Below, in pieces: positions 20,702-32,767 of a stretch of 64,000 nucleotides of DNA. Made by a program: the position numbers and the translations under genes. The stretch is from Theobroma cacao (lineage: Eukaryota > Streptophyta > Magnoliopsida > Malvales > Malvaceae). Location: assembly GCF_000208745.1 (NCBI RefSeq), contig NC_030858.1:16761887-16825886 (forward strand), in the 5' to 3' direction. The stretch's first letter is position 1; each line of letters opens with the position of its first letter. Below the pieces are notes generated by a model. It was not told where the DNA came from. It did not search any database and saw only the letters and a list, made by a program, of their open reading frames with translations.

Positions 20702-23426
20702 TGTAGACACCCATTCAATAAAAATAAATAAATAAATAAATATAATAAAAATAAAAAAAATAAAAAATGAAAAAATAAATAAAAATAAAAATAAAAAAAG
20801 AAGAGTTTTGAGACTCTCATGGCCTCCATAGTCAACAAATACGTAGCATTAAATGCTCCTCCAGCGGCCAGGATTTGAAGATCCTGCCTGCAGATCTGTT
20901 TTTGACTTGAAGGCCACTTGGGATTCAAGCTGAACCGAGCATGATTGCTTCCTCTGGTTGTCCAAAAATTTGGACAACTACACTCTATAAGAACCAAAAA
21001 GATTTTGAAAGTAAGAGATTTTTTTTTAAAAAAAAAAAGAAAACCTGGATTCAAGAACAAAAAAAAACCAGATTCAAACAACCAAAACCACAAATCAACC
21101 ACCAAAAATCCTAAACTACTAGCAGACTACCCTAGCCACAATAACAAAATATCAAAGAATCAAAATAAACACAACACAAACAAAAAAAAAAAGAAAACTA
21201 CTCAGATCTGGTGAGGGGCGGATTTGGGTGTGAAGGAGAGAGTTGATTTTGGAGAGTGAGAGAAAAAGAGAAAGGTTCGAGGCCAGAGTAAGAGAGTGAA
21301 GGGAAAGGTTTCAGGCCAAAGGTGGGGTGGAATCGGCGGTAAAGGGAGAGAGAAAAGGTTTCAACCTGCCGGTAGGAAGACTTGAAGGATTTGACAAAGA
21401 AAAGTGGGATTTTTTAGAGCAAGGAGAGGAAGGCCGGTGAGAGGAGTTGAAAGATTTTGGGAGAAAAAAAGTTAGATTTTTAGAGAGAGAAGGGAGAGAT
21501 TCGGCGAGTAAAGAGAGAAAGTGAGAGGGGAAAGTGAAGAGAGCAAAAAGAAAAGAAAGTTATATACTAGGGTAGGTAGACTAAAATGGTGTCGTTTTAG
21601 GGCAGGAGGAGTGGTCATTGAACCGGCATCATTTTGGGAGGAAAAGTTGCAGCCTGAACGGTGCGCCTTGATTGCAGAAGAAGTGGGCTTATGGAGCTGT
21701 TGTGGGCCTACGCGAGGTCTAGTTTTTGGCCAGTCTAAGCCCGAACCTTGGTATATTCTAGTCTCTAAAGCTATTGGGTTTGAATCTTTTATGTCTGTTT
21801 TGAATTTTTTTTTTGTTTTATTTCTTTATTTATTTTAGTTATTTTTAGGAAAATAAAATGACAACTTTATATATAAAAAGAATGGAAGAAGGTAAAAATA
21901 TAGGAATATATATATTTAAGAATATGATAAGTAATAATAAAATTAGGTAGAAGTAGTTATTTAGTTATAAAAGTAGGTCAAATATATATATATATAGAGG
22001 AATAAAAAATACACTTAGTTGCTAAAACTAAACATATAAAACATATATATAAATAAAATGTGAAGAAATAAAATTGGTAATTGAAAGAGATAGTTTTATG
22101 TAAAATGTAGAGATAATGAAAATAAAATAAAATAATTAATTATTCAATATAGATAAAGTAATTTTTTAAATTTAATACCGATGATGGGATGTCCATTCGG
22201 AGCTCGAGAAGTCGAAATTCTGAGTAAACTTCCCTAGGTTAGGGGTTTCAATTAAGACTCCACCAGTATGATGGGAGGGTCTTAATTTGGAGTTCCAATA
22301 TTCCTAATTTTAAATGAAATAAAAACTATACTTAATCACCAATTGATCAAAAAAAATATAAAGAAATAAGAAACCAATGATAACAATAAATTTGTTAATC
22401 ATAATAATAAAAATAAAATAAATATGCATAAATAATAATAACTACATACGATAAAAATCTGTTGTTTAAAGATAAAATAAATAAAGTATATGACAAATTG
22501 CAAATGATTTTATAAAAATAATAAATAAATGTAAAATATTTGTTCATAATAAATAAGCTCAAAGAAAAGTAGTAAATAAGAAACAAATATTGAAATTATG
22601 AGTACGTCGCGTATCATTGTTGCATTGTTAAATGTCATGGCATATGGACATATTCTGTATACGGGCAGAATCCCGAGGATGGGACTTTTCGAAAAAGCTT
22701 GCAAATGTGAGTTTCTCCGGTAAATTCCCTAGGTGAAAAGGTATCCCCGAATCCCACCTGTACGATGAGAGGGTTCGGAGGGATATCTTTGATAAAAAGT
22801 TTTTGTCCGCATTAGGATTTGCATTCATGAAAACACTATTTTTTTCTTACTCACAAACAACTATCCCGATGATGGGATTTAGCTTGTAAGCTTGCGAAGG
22901 CGAGTTTCTATGGTATTTCTCTAGGTGAGAGAATACTCTCAGATCTCACTAGTATGATGGGCGAATTCGGAAAGTACGCTCAATAAAAGGTTTTCGTTTG
23001 GCATTATCTTGATTTTATGCCATACATTTCACGATTGCATCATGTGTGCGCCAAACCCGTAAAATATTTTGACTTGATTAATAGAATAAAAGACAAATTA
23101 AATAAATAACAATTAAGGAAATATAAGAATAAAATTAATGGGTTAGGATAATATATGATTAAATGGTACTGTTCGTGGAACGAGCGTCATAGGGGTGCTA
23201 ACCCTTCCTTGTGCTTAACCGTACTCCCGAACCCAACTCTAAAAAATACGTAGGTCGATTTATCGTTCTTTTGACAATTCCTACGTTAATTTAGGATTTT
23301 GCCGAATAAAACAAACTTATTAGGTGGCCAATCACACCTAGATAAAAAAAGATTGGTGGCGACTCCAAGATATTTTATTTTCGCCCACGTCTAGCGGACG
23401 GGTTCCCAGACTCGCACGTTACGACA
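20702..23426 (+). repeat. 3' LTR of the Tat-lineage element
   Basis: It is 2725 bp long and collinear with 7356-10091. Differences are scattered substitutions plus small indels in the A runs and the (TA)n run. The TATA site (around 21560) and the first two hairpin modules (22251-22286, 22740-22787) are kept; the third (22934-22976) has decayed. It ends GTTACGACA and is followed by the TSD CAACT. The open frames inside it are shadows of low-complexity sequence. Confidence 0.88.
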
Positions 23427-23431
23427 CAACT
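23427..23431. repeat. Target-site duplication CAACT, right copy
   Basis: These five bases match 7351-7355 on the other side of the Tat-lineage element. From here the minus-strand Athila-type reading frame resumes. Confidence 0.9.
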
Positions 23432-23659
23432 ATCTGTATATGGATACTTAGTTGCATTGAACAAATTAAACACTATTTTCTCTTCTCCAACTTTGGAAGT
23501 TATTTTGCCATTCTTCACATCTATGATTATCCTTACTGTAGCTAAGTATGGTCATCCCAAAATAAGAGGAATTTCAACATCATCTTCCATCTCAAGCACA
23601 ATGAAGTCCACCGGAATGTACAACTTCCCAACTTTAACCAAGACATCCTCTATAATCCC
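23432..23659 (-). pseudogene. Athila-type protease, C-terminal part
   Basis: The minus-strand reading shows IEDVLVKVGKLYIPVDFIV, EMEDDVEIPLILG, a stop, and then VRIIIDVKNGKITSKVGEE, the C-terminal half of an Athila-type retropepsin. It begins at the edge of a solo LTR (23665-25092) and ends at the TSD of the Tat element. The N-terminal half continues at 25097 and above. Apart from the internal stop (where ILGRP is normal) the frame is open. Confidence 0.75.
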
Positions 23660-23664
23660 AATAG

Positions 23665-25092
23665 TGATAATTCTATTTTATAGAATTATTTTATTCTAAT
23701 TTTGTTATAAAATATTAGCTAAGTCCTCAATTTTCAATTATAATTTACTTATTTTTGGTTGTTTTTATAATTAGGTTACTTTTAAGTTAGTTATTTTAAT
23801 TTTATGTTATTTCTTTTAATTTTTTTATTATTTATTAGTTTTTATATTTTTTTGTAGGATTAAAAGAGATTGGGCTTAATTTTGGAAAGTAAAGTGTTGA
23901 AAGACCTAGAATCTGCTTGCACATACTTCAGTATTTTGGCCATATCTTGAGCTACAGAACTCCAAATGAGGATATTCTTGGACCATTGGAAAGCTGAGAG
24001 ACAAAGATACAACTTTTATAAAGATCACTTTGCCACATTTCTGCATCAAAGATGGAGAAAATTGCCTTGAAAAACGGCTGGACATACTGTATCGGGAATG
24101 GAAATTTGTAAAGATTGACAATTGATTTTTGGTCTTTTTATTACACTTTTAAGCCCAATTAAACCCTAGGTCAGCTTAAGGAACTTTAGGTTTAGACTAT
24201 TAGTATAAATAAGATAAGTTTAACAACATTAGACACATAACTTTTGAGAGATTCAAGAAGTTACAAGTTGAGGCTGAAACTTGGAGATCAAGGCGGAAAA
24301 TATTGTTTTGTTTTCTTCCTTAGCTTTTATCTTTCTTGATACTTTCAATGGTTGAATTTTAAACAATGTTATTTTATTTTGCAATTATGAGTAGCTAAAT
24401 TTCTTTTTCTAGGATTGCAATTGAACCACATGTAATCTAAATTTTTAATCTCTTTCTTACTTATCTTTAATGGGATTGTTTATTCCAATTTGGTCTTAAT
24501 GCTTTTAATTGCTTGGCCACCAATTAAATTGATCTAGGAACCTAAACAAACTTGGGAAAGGGAGTTTAGAGTAAACTAGAATTAGGATAGCATATGATCA
24601 TATTAATTGATTTGCGTATAGGATAGGGATATACCTATAGGCCATATGTAGCCAGATTAAAGCCTGAACTTAATGAGTCTATTTTAATTTCAATTCACAT
24701 AGGGATATAGTGTTTTGGTTAAAATAGATATTTTTATAAGATGAGTGGAGAGACCCTTACAAATAACTTAGGACTCTAGGTTAGCAATTCAACCCATTGA
24801 AATAAGTTAAGGAAGAGAGGTAAGATTTAGATGAAGTGTGAGGGATATTGTAATCCTAGGCTTGTTTGATTTGATATTTTCTAAAGTTATTATTATTTTG
24901 ATTTTTCTTGTTAGTTTTAATTTTAGTTAATCAGTTTTAGTTAATTAATTTTGATTATTTGGATAAGATTAAATTGTTCTAATTTTAGTACTTAGTAAAG
25001 TTTTAGATCAATTCCCTGTGGGATCGATACTCTGCTTGCTAATATACTATCTATTCGATACGTATACTTGCGTAGTAGGATTTTAACTAACA
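23665..25092 (+). mobile_element. Solo LTR, Athila-like, inside the protease of another Athila-type element
   Basis: It starts TGATAATTCTAT and ends ACTAACA, 1.43 kb, without coding sequence. 'TTGGCCATATCTTGAGCTAC' near 23936 and 'CCCTGTGGGATCGATACTC' near 25014 are phrases typical of Athila-type LTRs. The flanking pentamers are AATAG (23660-23664) and AACAG (25092-25096), a TSD with one change that shares the LTR's last A. Removing LTR plus one TSD copy makes the minus-strand protease frame continuous. It probably arose by LTR-LTR recombination. Confidence 0.75.
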
Positions 25093-25096
25093 ACAG

Positions 25097-26065
25097 GATA
25101 TCTGATTGTTCTGTCTACCAATTGCAAAGAAACTGTAGTAGGTTGTATCTTATTAAGTCCAAGTTTCCTACCAATAAACAAAGCCATTATTGAAACACTA
25201 GCACTCGAATCACGTAAAGCTTTAGAAATTTTAAAATTACCAATAGTGCAAAGAATAAAAAAATCCTTGAATCCTTAATCTTTGGTGAAAGCTTATTCTG
25301 AACAATGGCACTACACTCCTCTATAAGTGCAACAGTTTCAATTTCCTCTTCTTAGTCAAGATGTCTTTTAAGAATTTAACATAACTTGACATTTGTTTCA
25401 AAGCTTCAACAAAAGGAATATTAATATGCAACTTTTTAAATACCTCAAGAAATCTCTAGAATTGTTTATCAAGTTTCTGTTTCTGTAAATGTTAAGGAAA
25501 ATATGGTGGAGGTGTGGGAGTAGTTTTTAATTATGATTTCTTCTTTGAATTTTCAACAGATTTTTCAACCACAATTTCTTTTTCAACATCTTTTGTAATT
25601 TTTTTTCATCAGAATTAATTGAAATTTCAAAATTCAACTCTTTACCACTTACCTATTTTCCTCTTCTAATTGTGATTGCATTACAATGCTCTTTTCCTTC
25701 TATTATAGAATTTGGTTCAATGTCACCAGGTAACATACCTTGAGGTCTACTATTGATGGCACTAGCTAGTTGGCCCACTTATGTCTCAATATGTTTGATT
25801 GATGCTACTTGACTTTGAATGATGTCATCATTCTTTGTCATGTAGTCATCTTTGCCATTAATTGCATGAACATCTCCTCCGTTGGAGGCTTTTTCTCTAG
25901 CATAGGAACTTTAGGTGGAAATCCAAAAGGCAAGTTTGGCTTAGATGCTAATGAAGATCCTTGGTTGTTGTACCATGAAAAATTAGGATGATTTCTCCAA
26001 CCAAGATTATAAGTGTTAGAATAAGGATTATTGTTTTGCTACCTATTTTCAACAAACTTAATAGG
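25097..26065 (-). pseudogene. Athila-type gag C-terminus and protease N-terminus
   Basis: The minus strand reads NNNPYSNTYNLGWRNHPNFS from about 26030, PPTEEMFMQLMAKMTT, GQLASAINSRPQGMLPGD, a KEHCNAITIRRGK region, and later FLEVFKKLHINIPFVEALKQ and VKFLKDILTKKRKL. These are standard segments of Athila gag-protease polyproteins. Several stops and frameshifts separate them. The protease active-site Asp region near 25200-25220 is frameshifted (a DSSASV-like reading). The N-terminal two thirds of gag are missing. Confidence 0.72.
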
Positions 26066-26069
26066 TATT

Positions 26070-26882
26070 GTTTTGCCTGATTTTAAACATTGAAACCAGA
26101 CTAAGAAAAATAAAGAATAAAGAAACTCCAAGAGTTGAAATCTTGATCTCCAAATCTTCTTAAATCCTTCAATTGCTTCTCAGATCTAATGAGACTTTTT
26201 TAAATGATTTTGTGGCTAAATCTTAACTTTAAATCTTGTGTTTTTCGTTTTTCTAAAAGTCCTTTGAAATGTTGCTTTAATAAGGCTTTGAAATTACACC
26301 AAGTTGGGTGAAGAAAGAAGTCAATTCTAATAAGGATTTCCTCATCGGACTACATGAGCCATGGCTTACCTCCATCAAGGTCATGGCCTTGATCATTTAA
26401 TTTACAAAATTCATGATTTAATTTTTCTCTCTAGGACTACAGCAATGCTTCAACTTTGACAAGGTTTTTAACCACCTTCCAAGCCTAACTGAGAAAAGTG
26501 GTAAACATAAAAGTTATATATTTTTCGCTTAGACTTTTAATGGTTCAAAAATCACCTCATTCGGAGTTTTGCAAAGAGAGTTATGGTTAAAATACCGAGA
26601 TATGTGTAGTGAAAGTCTGCATCTCATAATTTCTCTCCTTTTTCCATTAGAAGTCCTTCGTCAATAAACACCTACAAAAGCAAAAATAAATTAATAACAA
26701 CTTATCTTAGGCACATAACCATCAATTTAAACACAAGATTAACTCAGATTAGCTTGACTCACCTAATTAACTAACTTAAAATAATTAAATAAAATCTAAT
26801 TAATCTTTATTCATTACTATAAGAACTTAGCTAAATTACTATCAAAATTAAGTCCAAATAACTCTATATTATAGAGTTATCA
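26070..26882 (-). repeat. LTR (or LTR fragment) of the Athila-type remnant
   Basis: Read on the minus strand it starts at 26882 with TGATAACTCTATAATATAG. It contains an ATCTCGGTATTTTAACCATA phrase near 26600 and a downstream stretch abutting gag at about 26065. No primer-binding site or gag start is seen between, so a deletion has joined LTR and mid-gag. It is related to but clearly divergent from the solo LTR at 23665. Confidence 0.6.
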
Positions 26883-29299
26883 AATGGCCCTTGGTACATA
26901 CTTACAAAAGCTCATTAACTCTTTAGGGAGATAACCCCTAAGGGAAGAAGTGTCCCTATTTCACGCATTGTGATGGTCCTTGGTGGCATAGGTGTAAAAG
27001 CTCGTTAACTTTTTATGAGGGTGAGTATTCATCAGATTATTGGGCTGTCTCATTAGTTACGGTATATTTGTGGTTAACCATCTAGGGTTGCCCCTATGGC
27101 CGCTGATAGAGCATTTGCATTATCGATCCCTTCGCACTTATTTCAATATTAATAAAATATTTTTCCCTTGTGTGGAACCAGTAGTTGCGTATATGACATT
27201 CACTATGTCCTATGATTTTGCTATTACATTTTATAAACTAACTCGTCAGTATAATATATGTTTACTTAAATACAATTGAGTTATTTATTATCTTGTGTGG
27301 AAGCATCCACCCAAGTGCCGCATAGGCTATTGCATATTTGAGCTAAGAAGCATAATCCACGACACCAGCACTCATTCAACCCAAATCTTCTCTTCTAACT
27401 TTGTTTTATGCATTCGCTGCCTTAGCACTTGGTTCCTATCTAAAAGCACGATCTCACCAGTACCTTGTCTAGGGACATCCTACTCTGTCCTCGTGCTTTT
27501 TGATCATCTGCTATCTGGTATATTAAAAACCTTTTAAGTTTGCCACTCTTTCTCTCTTTCTCCGTTATTCTCGGCCCATTACTACAATGCCACTTTGCCT
27601 CGCTATTTTACAAAAAAAAAATCTTCCACAATCTGTCACAAAATACTTACGAAGACATTTTGTTGATAGATTATGCTATTACTTTTAATATAAGTATAGG
27701 CGTTTAGCTAAACAAATTCCAAGGCAAAGGCATGTTTTACTTTCGGGTCTATTCTAGATTGAGGCTCATTTTCATAGTTTCGTTCAAATTTTGGAAGGGA
27801 ATGATCATTCTGCTCAAAAGGTTTATTGCATGTTTGACCAAAATGGCTCTTCTTCTTTTCACCATGGTATTAACCATTCCTTACCTTAAGGAATAGAAAT
27901 AACATTTTATGGATCATTTTATCCATCAAAATTTTATGAATTCCCAACTTCGTTCCTAAGGTAGGAGAGAGAATATAGTTAAGGACCAGATTCTGACCAA
28001 ACATCTATCGTCAAAAAATTACAAATTATATCAATAAAAAGCTATGGTTTTCGAAGGTGATGGAATGATCTTTTGATGGCCAAATCCGACTGAGAAAGAT
28101 CAGTAAAGGGCGCCAAACCGTTAGATCTAGCTGCTGGTAGCCGTTGAATGGTGCGTTGTGGGCTAGGTTTGGCCACGTAAAATACCATAATGGCATGCTA
28201 AGGAGACAATTAGGGAGTCGGAATTGCCGAAAGGACTTTTCGATGACGTTATTTGACCATGCCAGCACTTGAGGTCCAAGTCTAAGCGACCTAATCATCT
28301 GGTCATTGCAAGGCCATTACGGTGTGTTGGTGGTTTGATTTGCTCACTAGCAACACTTAGGTGCTCGATCAGAGACCAGATTTCGTCGCTGGCCAGTTGC
28401 GAAGGAAGAAAGAAAAGAAGGAAAGAGAAAAAGAAAAAGAAAAAATTGGAGAGGAAAAGGAAAAATTAAAATGAAAAAAATAATAATAAAATACTAATAA
28501 AAATTTTAATTATAGTGAAAATATTTTTTATAATAAATTTTGATTATTTATATAAAAGGGAAAATCAATCTTTTATATTCATTCCAATCATATTTTTTAA
28601 ACTAGTAGAACATATTAATAGTATTCTTAATATATTTCATTCCAATAAATCAAACCTTATAATATATAGTTATTTTATTTTATTCTTCCACTTTTCTATT
28701 CCTATAAAATAATCATTTCATTCTTCATTTATTTCATTCAGTGAACTAAACATACTAACACTTTTACAAACATATTAGCACTATGAAATCAAAAAGACCC
28801 AAAACATAAAAGGCCATCGCTTCAACTGGACTAGCATGACGAGGAAAAATTTACAAAAAATGAAAAAAGAAGTGAATACTTTTAAAGAAATAGTTGTAAG
28901 ACTTTTTTATAAAAAAAGGATTTCAACGTTTTAATTAAAAAAATCTTTCACGTAATTTAATCAAATGTACATTCATGATATAATTTTAAACAAATTAAAA
29001 TGATTATAGAATATGCCTGATTTTATATCGGACTAAAGTAACATGTCTTCATGCATTATCTAATGGACTCGCTTTTGTTTAATCTCAGTGGGCGTAGAGT
29101 TGATGTCAATGGTATTCCTTGGGCTAGTTGTCGTGCTGGGAGTTACATGGTGATTTTTTGGAAATGGTGAAACACCTTCATTGTTTAAGGTAAGACTGTT
29201 AGCACAAAAAAGTCGTCTTGTTAATTTGATTCGTAACTTGCCATCCGTTGTTCATCATTCTTGTTTAAAAACCCTTGAGTGTGTGAGTTCCAAATTGAA
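26883..29299. other. Intergenic stretch without a recognised gene
   Basis: At 26883-27030 a phrase of the type 'ggycctTGGT...aaaagctcRttaact' occurs twice, about 100 bp apart. The remainder up to 28000 has only short frames without domains. 28380-28470 is an A/G-rich low-complexity run. 28480-29040 is strongly AT-rich. No RNA gene was noticed. Confidence 0.45.
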
Positions 29300-29740
29300 G
29301 AAAGGAAATAGTTATTGGTTGGTCCAATCCTCCTTCAGGATGGTGGCTTTCTTTGAATTCGGATGGCACTTATCATCAATCTATAGAACTCACGACAGTA
29401 GGTAAAGTTCTTCAAAACTCTGCAGATAAATGGAAGGGTGGTTTTTCACTTCATCTTTGGAAGTGTACGACATAGTCTGTGAAACTTTGGGGAATGTATC
29501 GGGGATTATGTCTAGCTTGGGACTCGAGCCATCGAATAATCGACCTTCAAATTTACAGCAAGCTTGTTGTTGTGTAGGCAATTACTTCCTCGCCAGTTCA
29601 TCGATGTTTAGCTTTGACTTAGTTCAAGCTATTTAGATTCTTATACGTTGTCGTTGGGAAGTCCATATTTGTCGTGTCTTTAGCGAGGAAAATGATGATT
29701 GTCCTTTGACCAGGGCTTGCGACTTGTTGATGAATGATGT
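29300..29740 (+). pseudogene. RNase H-like (RVT_3 type) fossil
   Basis: In one frame the sequence reads NPPSGWWLSLNSDGTYHQS, which carries the first catalytic Asp in the usual SDG context. It goes on to VGKVLQNSADKWKGGFSLHL and, after a stop, KLWGMYRGLCLAWD with the region of the second acidic residue. Further stops break the remainder. It matches the C-terminal RNase H of LINE-type ORF2 proteins and derived single genes. No adjacent RT is seen. Confidence 0.6.
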
Positions 29741-30239
29741 GATGGGGGTGTGTTTCCCTATTGATGTGAAAATTGTCAGATGAAAAGAGTGATTACATAT
29801 AGATAAAATTGATTGGAATGCCGGCCTCTCCGTACTTGGCCCGGTGCTACACCCAAGACCATTTGTGAGAGCTATGAAGGGGTTGGGTTCGAACCAAGGC
29901 AACGTCCCCCATCCCCAATGTTCCTCCTGTACAAAAATCTGCAATTGATATATGTTTAATATATTTAGGATTTAATCTAAAACAAATTGAAAAGAAAACG
30001 CAGATAATCTCACAAAATTATATCATATAAAAGCTGTCTCATATAATCCATTATCTATCTCAATAATAAGTGATTTCAAATTTAAATATTACCACTTTAT
30101 CCTTAATCTTGAATGTGCTTGTATTTTTGTGGAGCACAACATTTCGGGTTTTGACCTAAAAATTAAATAATTTATCAACTATATGTACCTAAAAAATTTT
30201 TACAAAATCTCTCTCGAGTTGATTTAGGTAAAATTAAAA
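29741..30239. other. Intergenic stretch, nothing recognised
   Basis: 29741-29940 continues with mixed composition, possibly decayed retroelement sequence. From 29940 it becomes AT-rich. No frame with a recognisable domain. Confidence 0.4.
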
Positions 30240-30700
30240 AGACATAGTACTTGAAAATGCTTTTAAATTATTTAAAAAAATTTAAATAAATTTTTATTAT
30301 TCTACTGTATTTAATTAAATTTTTTATATTTTTATTCTGAGTCAAATAAGCGCTTATGATTACTAATTGTCATTAAATAAAATTTTACTTGTCATTTTTA
30401 TTCTCACCTAACGTTGATGTGACATTGATATAAAAAGTAAAAAATGACACATGATCATATTATTATGTTTCATTATCATATCACGCTATCATCCATTATA
30501 ATATATTAATATACCACATTAACATCACATGACATAAAATGACAAGATGTATTTTGATTAAAATAACAATTAGTTATAATGACTTATTTGACTCAAAATA
30601 AAAATATAAAAACTTAATTGAATGCAATAAAAGAATAAAAATTTATTTAAATTTTTTTTAATAATTTAAAATTTTTTTAGATATCATGCCATTTAAAAAT
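30240..30700. mobile_element. Foldback/MITE-like element, copy 1
   Basis: The two ends are inverted copies of each other over roughly 100 bp. The left end (about 30250-30350) with 'tttaaataaatttttatt' and 'tatttttattctgagtcaaa' is the reverse complement of the right end (about 30580-30690) with a few changes. The centre contains 'acacatgatcatattattat'. No coding sequence is present. A diverged second copy lies at 34945-35455. Long inverted ends without ORFs fit a MITE or foldback element; the precise ends and TSD are unclear. Confidence 0.65.
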
Positions 30701-31449
30701 TTATTTAAAAGGAGGCATTTTACAAAGGACACCAAGTTTTTATTTTTAATAGATGGTGTTGAGGTGTCACTATGTTTGTCGGTGGCTTAGAATCTTGCAT
30801 TGTGGTGTGTGTGTGATTGCTTGTTAGTAAGTGCCTTTGTCCTGTTTTTCAAGTCGAACAAAACTAGGTGCCGAACACAGTTTGTGTTTCGTCGACTGCG
30901 TTGCTGACTTCCACCGAAGACTTGCAACTTTTATGTGTTGTTCTTGAATTTTCTTGCCTAAGGTTGTCTTATATGCATATACAATAGTATATGAGTGGAT
31001 TGGCTTTCATTAAAAAATTTTCTTGCTATGATAAATATTTTTTATTATGAATATTAATAATCTTAATCTAATTTTTAAATAAGAATTCTAATAGAATCAA
31101 ATTCTAATTACATTGGCTTTCATTAAAAATTATCTTTCTTAATAATTGAATTTTTTTTAATACTGAAAATTCTCGCAAGACCTACCTACCCTATAATCAT
31201 TTATTAATAATTAATAAAAAATAAGTACAGTAGAGAGGGGAATCGAAACCTTACCTCTAGAATTACATGAGTCAAAAGAAAAAGAATTACTAATACAGAG
31301 ATTACCATCTTTGCTATGATTTCTGTTGCAAATGATGAGTAATTTACCTGTTTACTAAGGTCTACCGTAATTTTTGAAAAAATAAAATTACAATAAATAG
31401 CAATGATAATAAACAAGAGTACTACTCCTTTATATTTATTTAAATCTAA
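30701..31449. other. Intergenic stretch, nothing recognised
   Basis: Mixed composition to about 31000, then AT-rich. A minus-strand open frame at 31204-31464 is hydrophobic and has no recognised domain; it overlaps the start of the AT-rich part and is probably chance. Confidence 0.4.
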
Positions 31450-31774
31450 CATATGGTAAGCCAAGTTTATCTAATCTCAAGATACCTCGTAAGATCCTAA
31501 AAGCCTCAACGAAAACATGAAAATTCTTATAATTATGCCCAAGGTTGGCTAAAAGATTTGCCTCCTGATTACCCTCCCGGGGATATGAGATATTCGATAA
31601 GAGAATTGCGTAAGTGGTTTGTTAATAGAGGCCAATACATATATGCTATCATGTGATCCATGATGACCCTTTTTCAGCATTTGAATTACTACCATAACAT
31701 CCATCTCAATCCAAACCCTCGAAATACCATAATCTCGGCATAAAATAAGTCCTCTATGTAAGGCTAATAATTCC
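31450..31774 (-). pseudogene. RNase H-like (RVT_3 type) fossil, minus strand
   Basis: The minus strand reads LALHRGLILCRDYGISRVWI, then EMDVMVVIQMLKKGHHGSH and, after a frame change, an IPREGNQEANLLANLGHNYK-type segment. These match in order the Glu, Asp and C-terminal regions of the plant RNase H-like domain. The part before LALHRG is missing. Instead, at 31775 the sequence turns back into an inverted copy of itself. Confidence 0.68.
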
Positions 31775-31837
31775 GGTAGAATGGAATTATTAGCCTTACA
31801 TAAAAGGACTTATTTTATGCCGAGATTATGGTATTTC
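31721..31837. repeat. Near-perfect inverted repeat, 54/55-bp arms, 8-base spacer
   Basis: The left arm 31721-31774 begins GAAATACCATAATC and ends TAATAATTCC. The right arm 31783-31837 is its reverse complement except for one substitution and one extra base (around 'cctctat' against 'ccttttat'). The spacer is GGTAGAAT. The left arm lies inside the minus-strand RNase H fossil, so the right arm is an inverted duplicate of coding-derived sequence. Confidence 0.9.
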
Positions 31838-32767
31838 AATTAATAATTGAATAATTTATGGATTAATATTACAAAATTTCAATTACTTTAGAAATACTTG
31901 TATTTATATTAGATTGTTATTTTAAAATAAATTAGAAAAAAGTACGCACGTGTAACACATATATCAACAAATTCTAGTACTATTATAAGTCTAATTAGAC
32001 CACCGTATTCATTAAGGAAAGCGAAAAGAATGTATGTTCTAATTAGTTATTCCTTTTGCCACTTTGTTTTTACCATTTAATTTAATTTCTTCAATATTTG
32101 TCAAAATATTTTTTCCACCACTTCAAATAAATTCTATGATATAGAAAATCATGCAAATTTTACATTGAATCATAAATCATATTTATTCACAAAAAAGAAC
32201 TTATAAATTTGAATTCATCATTTAAAATCAAATAAGTTTAGCTGTTCTAAAATGCATTTTTATTCTTTGAAATGAAAAATAATTATGAAAATAAATGAGT
32301 AACTTAAAAAAATGACATATGAGATTTTTTTTATAAAATTATATTTTCAATCACAGTTAAATAAAAATAAAAAATGTTAATAAATAAATCATCAGGAAAT
32401 TAAAATGGAGTGATTAGAATTAAGGGATTTTTGTATTGGTGACATGGCATCCGAGTGGCCTTGGGTTTGATGGCCTGATGTGCAATAATTGGAAATGTCG
32501 AGTTTAGGAGTGCCGACTTGAAAGATGGTCCAAGTTCACAAATAAATGAGTTGGGTGAAAGGGCTTTTTCTTGGAGATGGACCCCAGAACCACCTCTCAT
32601 ATTGTTGGATTTCTTTATTCTGAATTCTAGTAGCCGATAGGGGGAGCGGGTGTGGGTGATGATCTGAGAATAAGTCGAAGCAACACTCCAAAAAGGGATC
32701 ACGAGCCATTACAAGACAATCCCAGATACGTCTCTCTTTCATCCTCATATTGCCTTTGCACGTCTTT
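31838..32767. other. Intergenic and promoter region upstream of the phospholipase gene
   Basis: 31838-32400 is AT-rich without recognisable features. 32400-32750 has a more balanced composition and is the proximal upstream region of the gene that starts at 32883. Small minus-strand frames here (32400-32702, 32536-32748) show no domain. Confidence 0.45.

Larger units (their letters stand above)
7356..23426 (+). mobile_element. Tat-lineage Ty3/gypsy retrotransposon, 16.1 kb, internally deleted
   Basis: The element has two matching long LTRs (2736 and 2725 bp, TGTAGACACCC to ACGTTACGACA), a 5-bp TSD, a primer-binding-like site and, in order, an extra ORF, gag, protease, RT and integrase. The extra ORF upstream of gag, the large size, the long LTRs and the tandem repeats in the 3' UTR fit the Tat group (Ogre/Retand-like) as known from plants. 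All ORFs carry several stops and frameshifts, and the RT-to-integrase junction has lost RNase H, so it cannot move on its own. It is inserted, in the opposite direction, in an Athila-type remnant. Confidence 0.88.

Noticed and set aside
28269..28469. Lysine-rich open frame of 66 codons
   Set aside because: The C-terminal half is translation of an A/G run; no domain and no promoter context.
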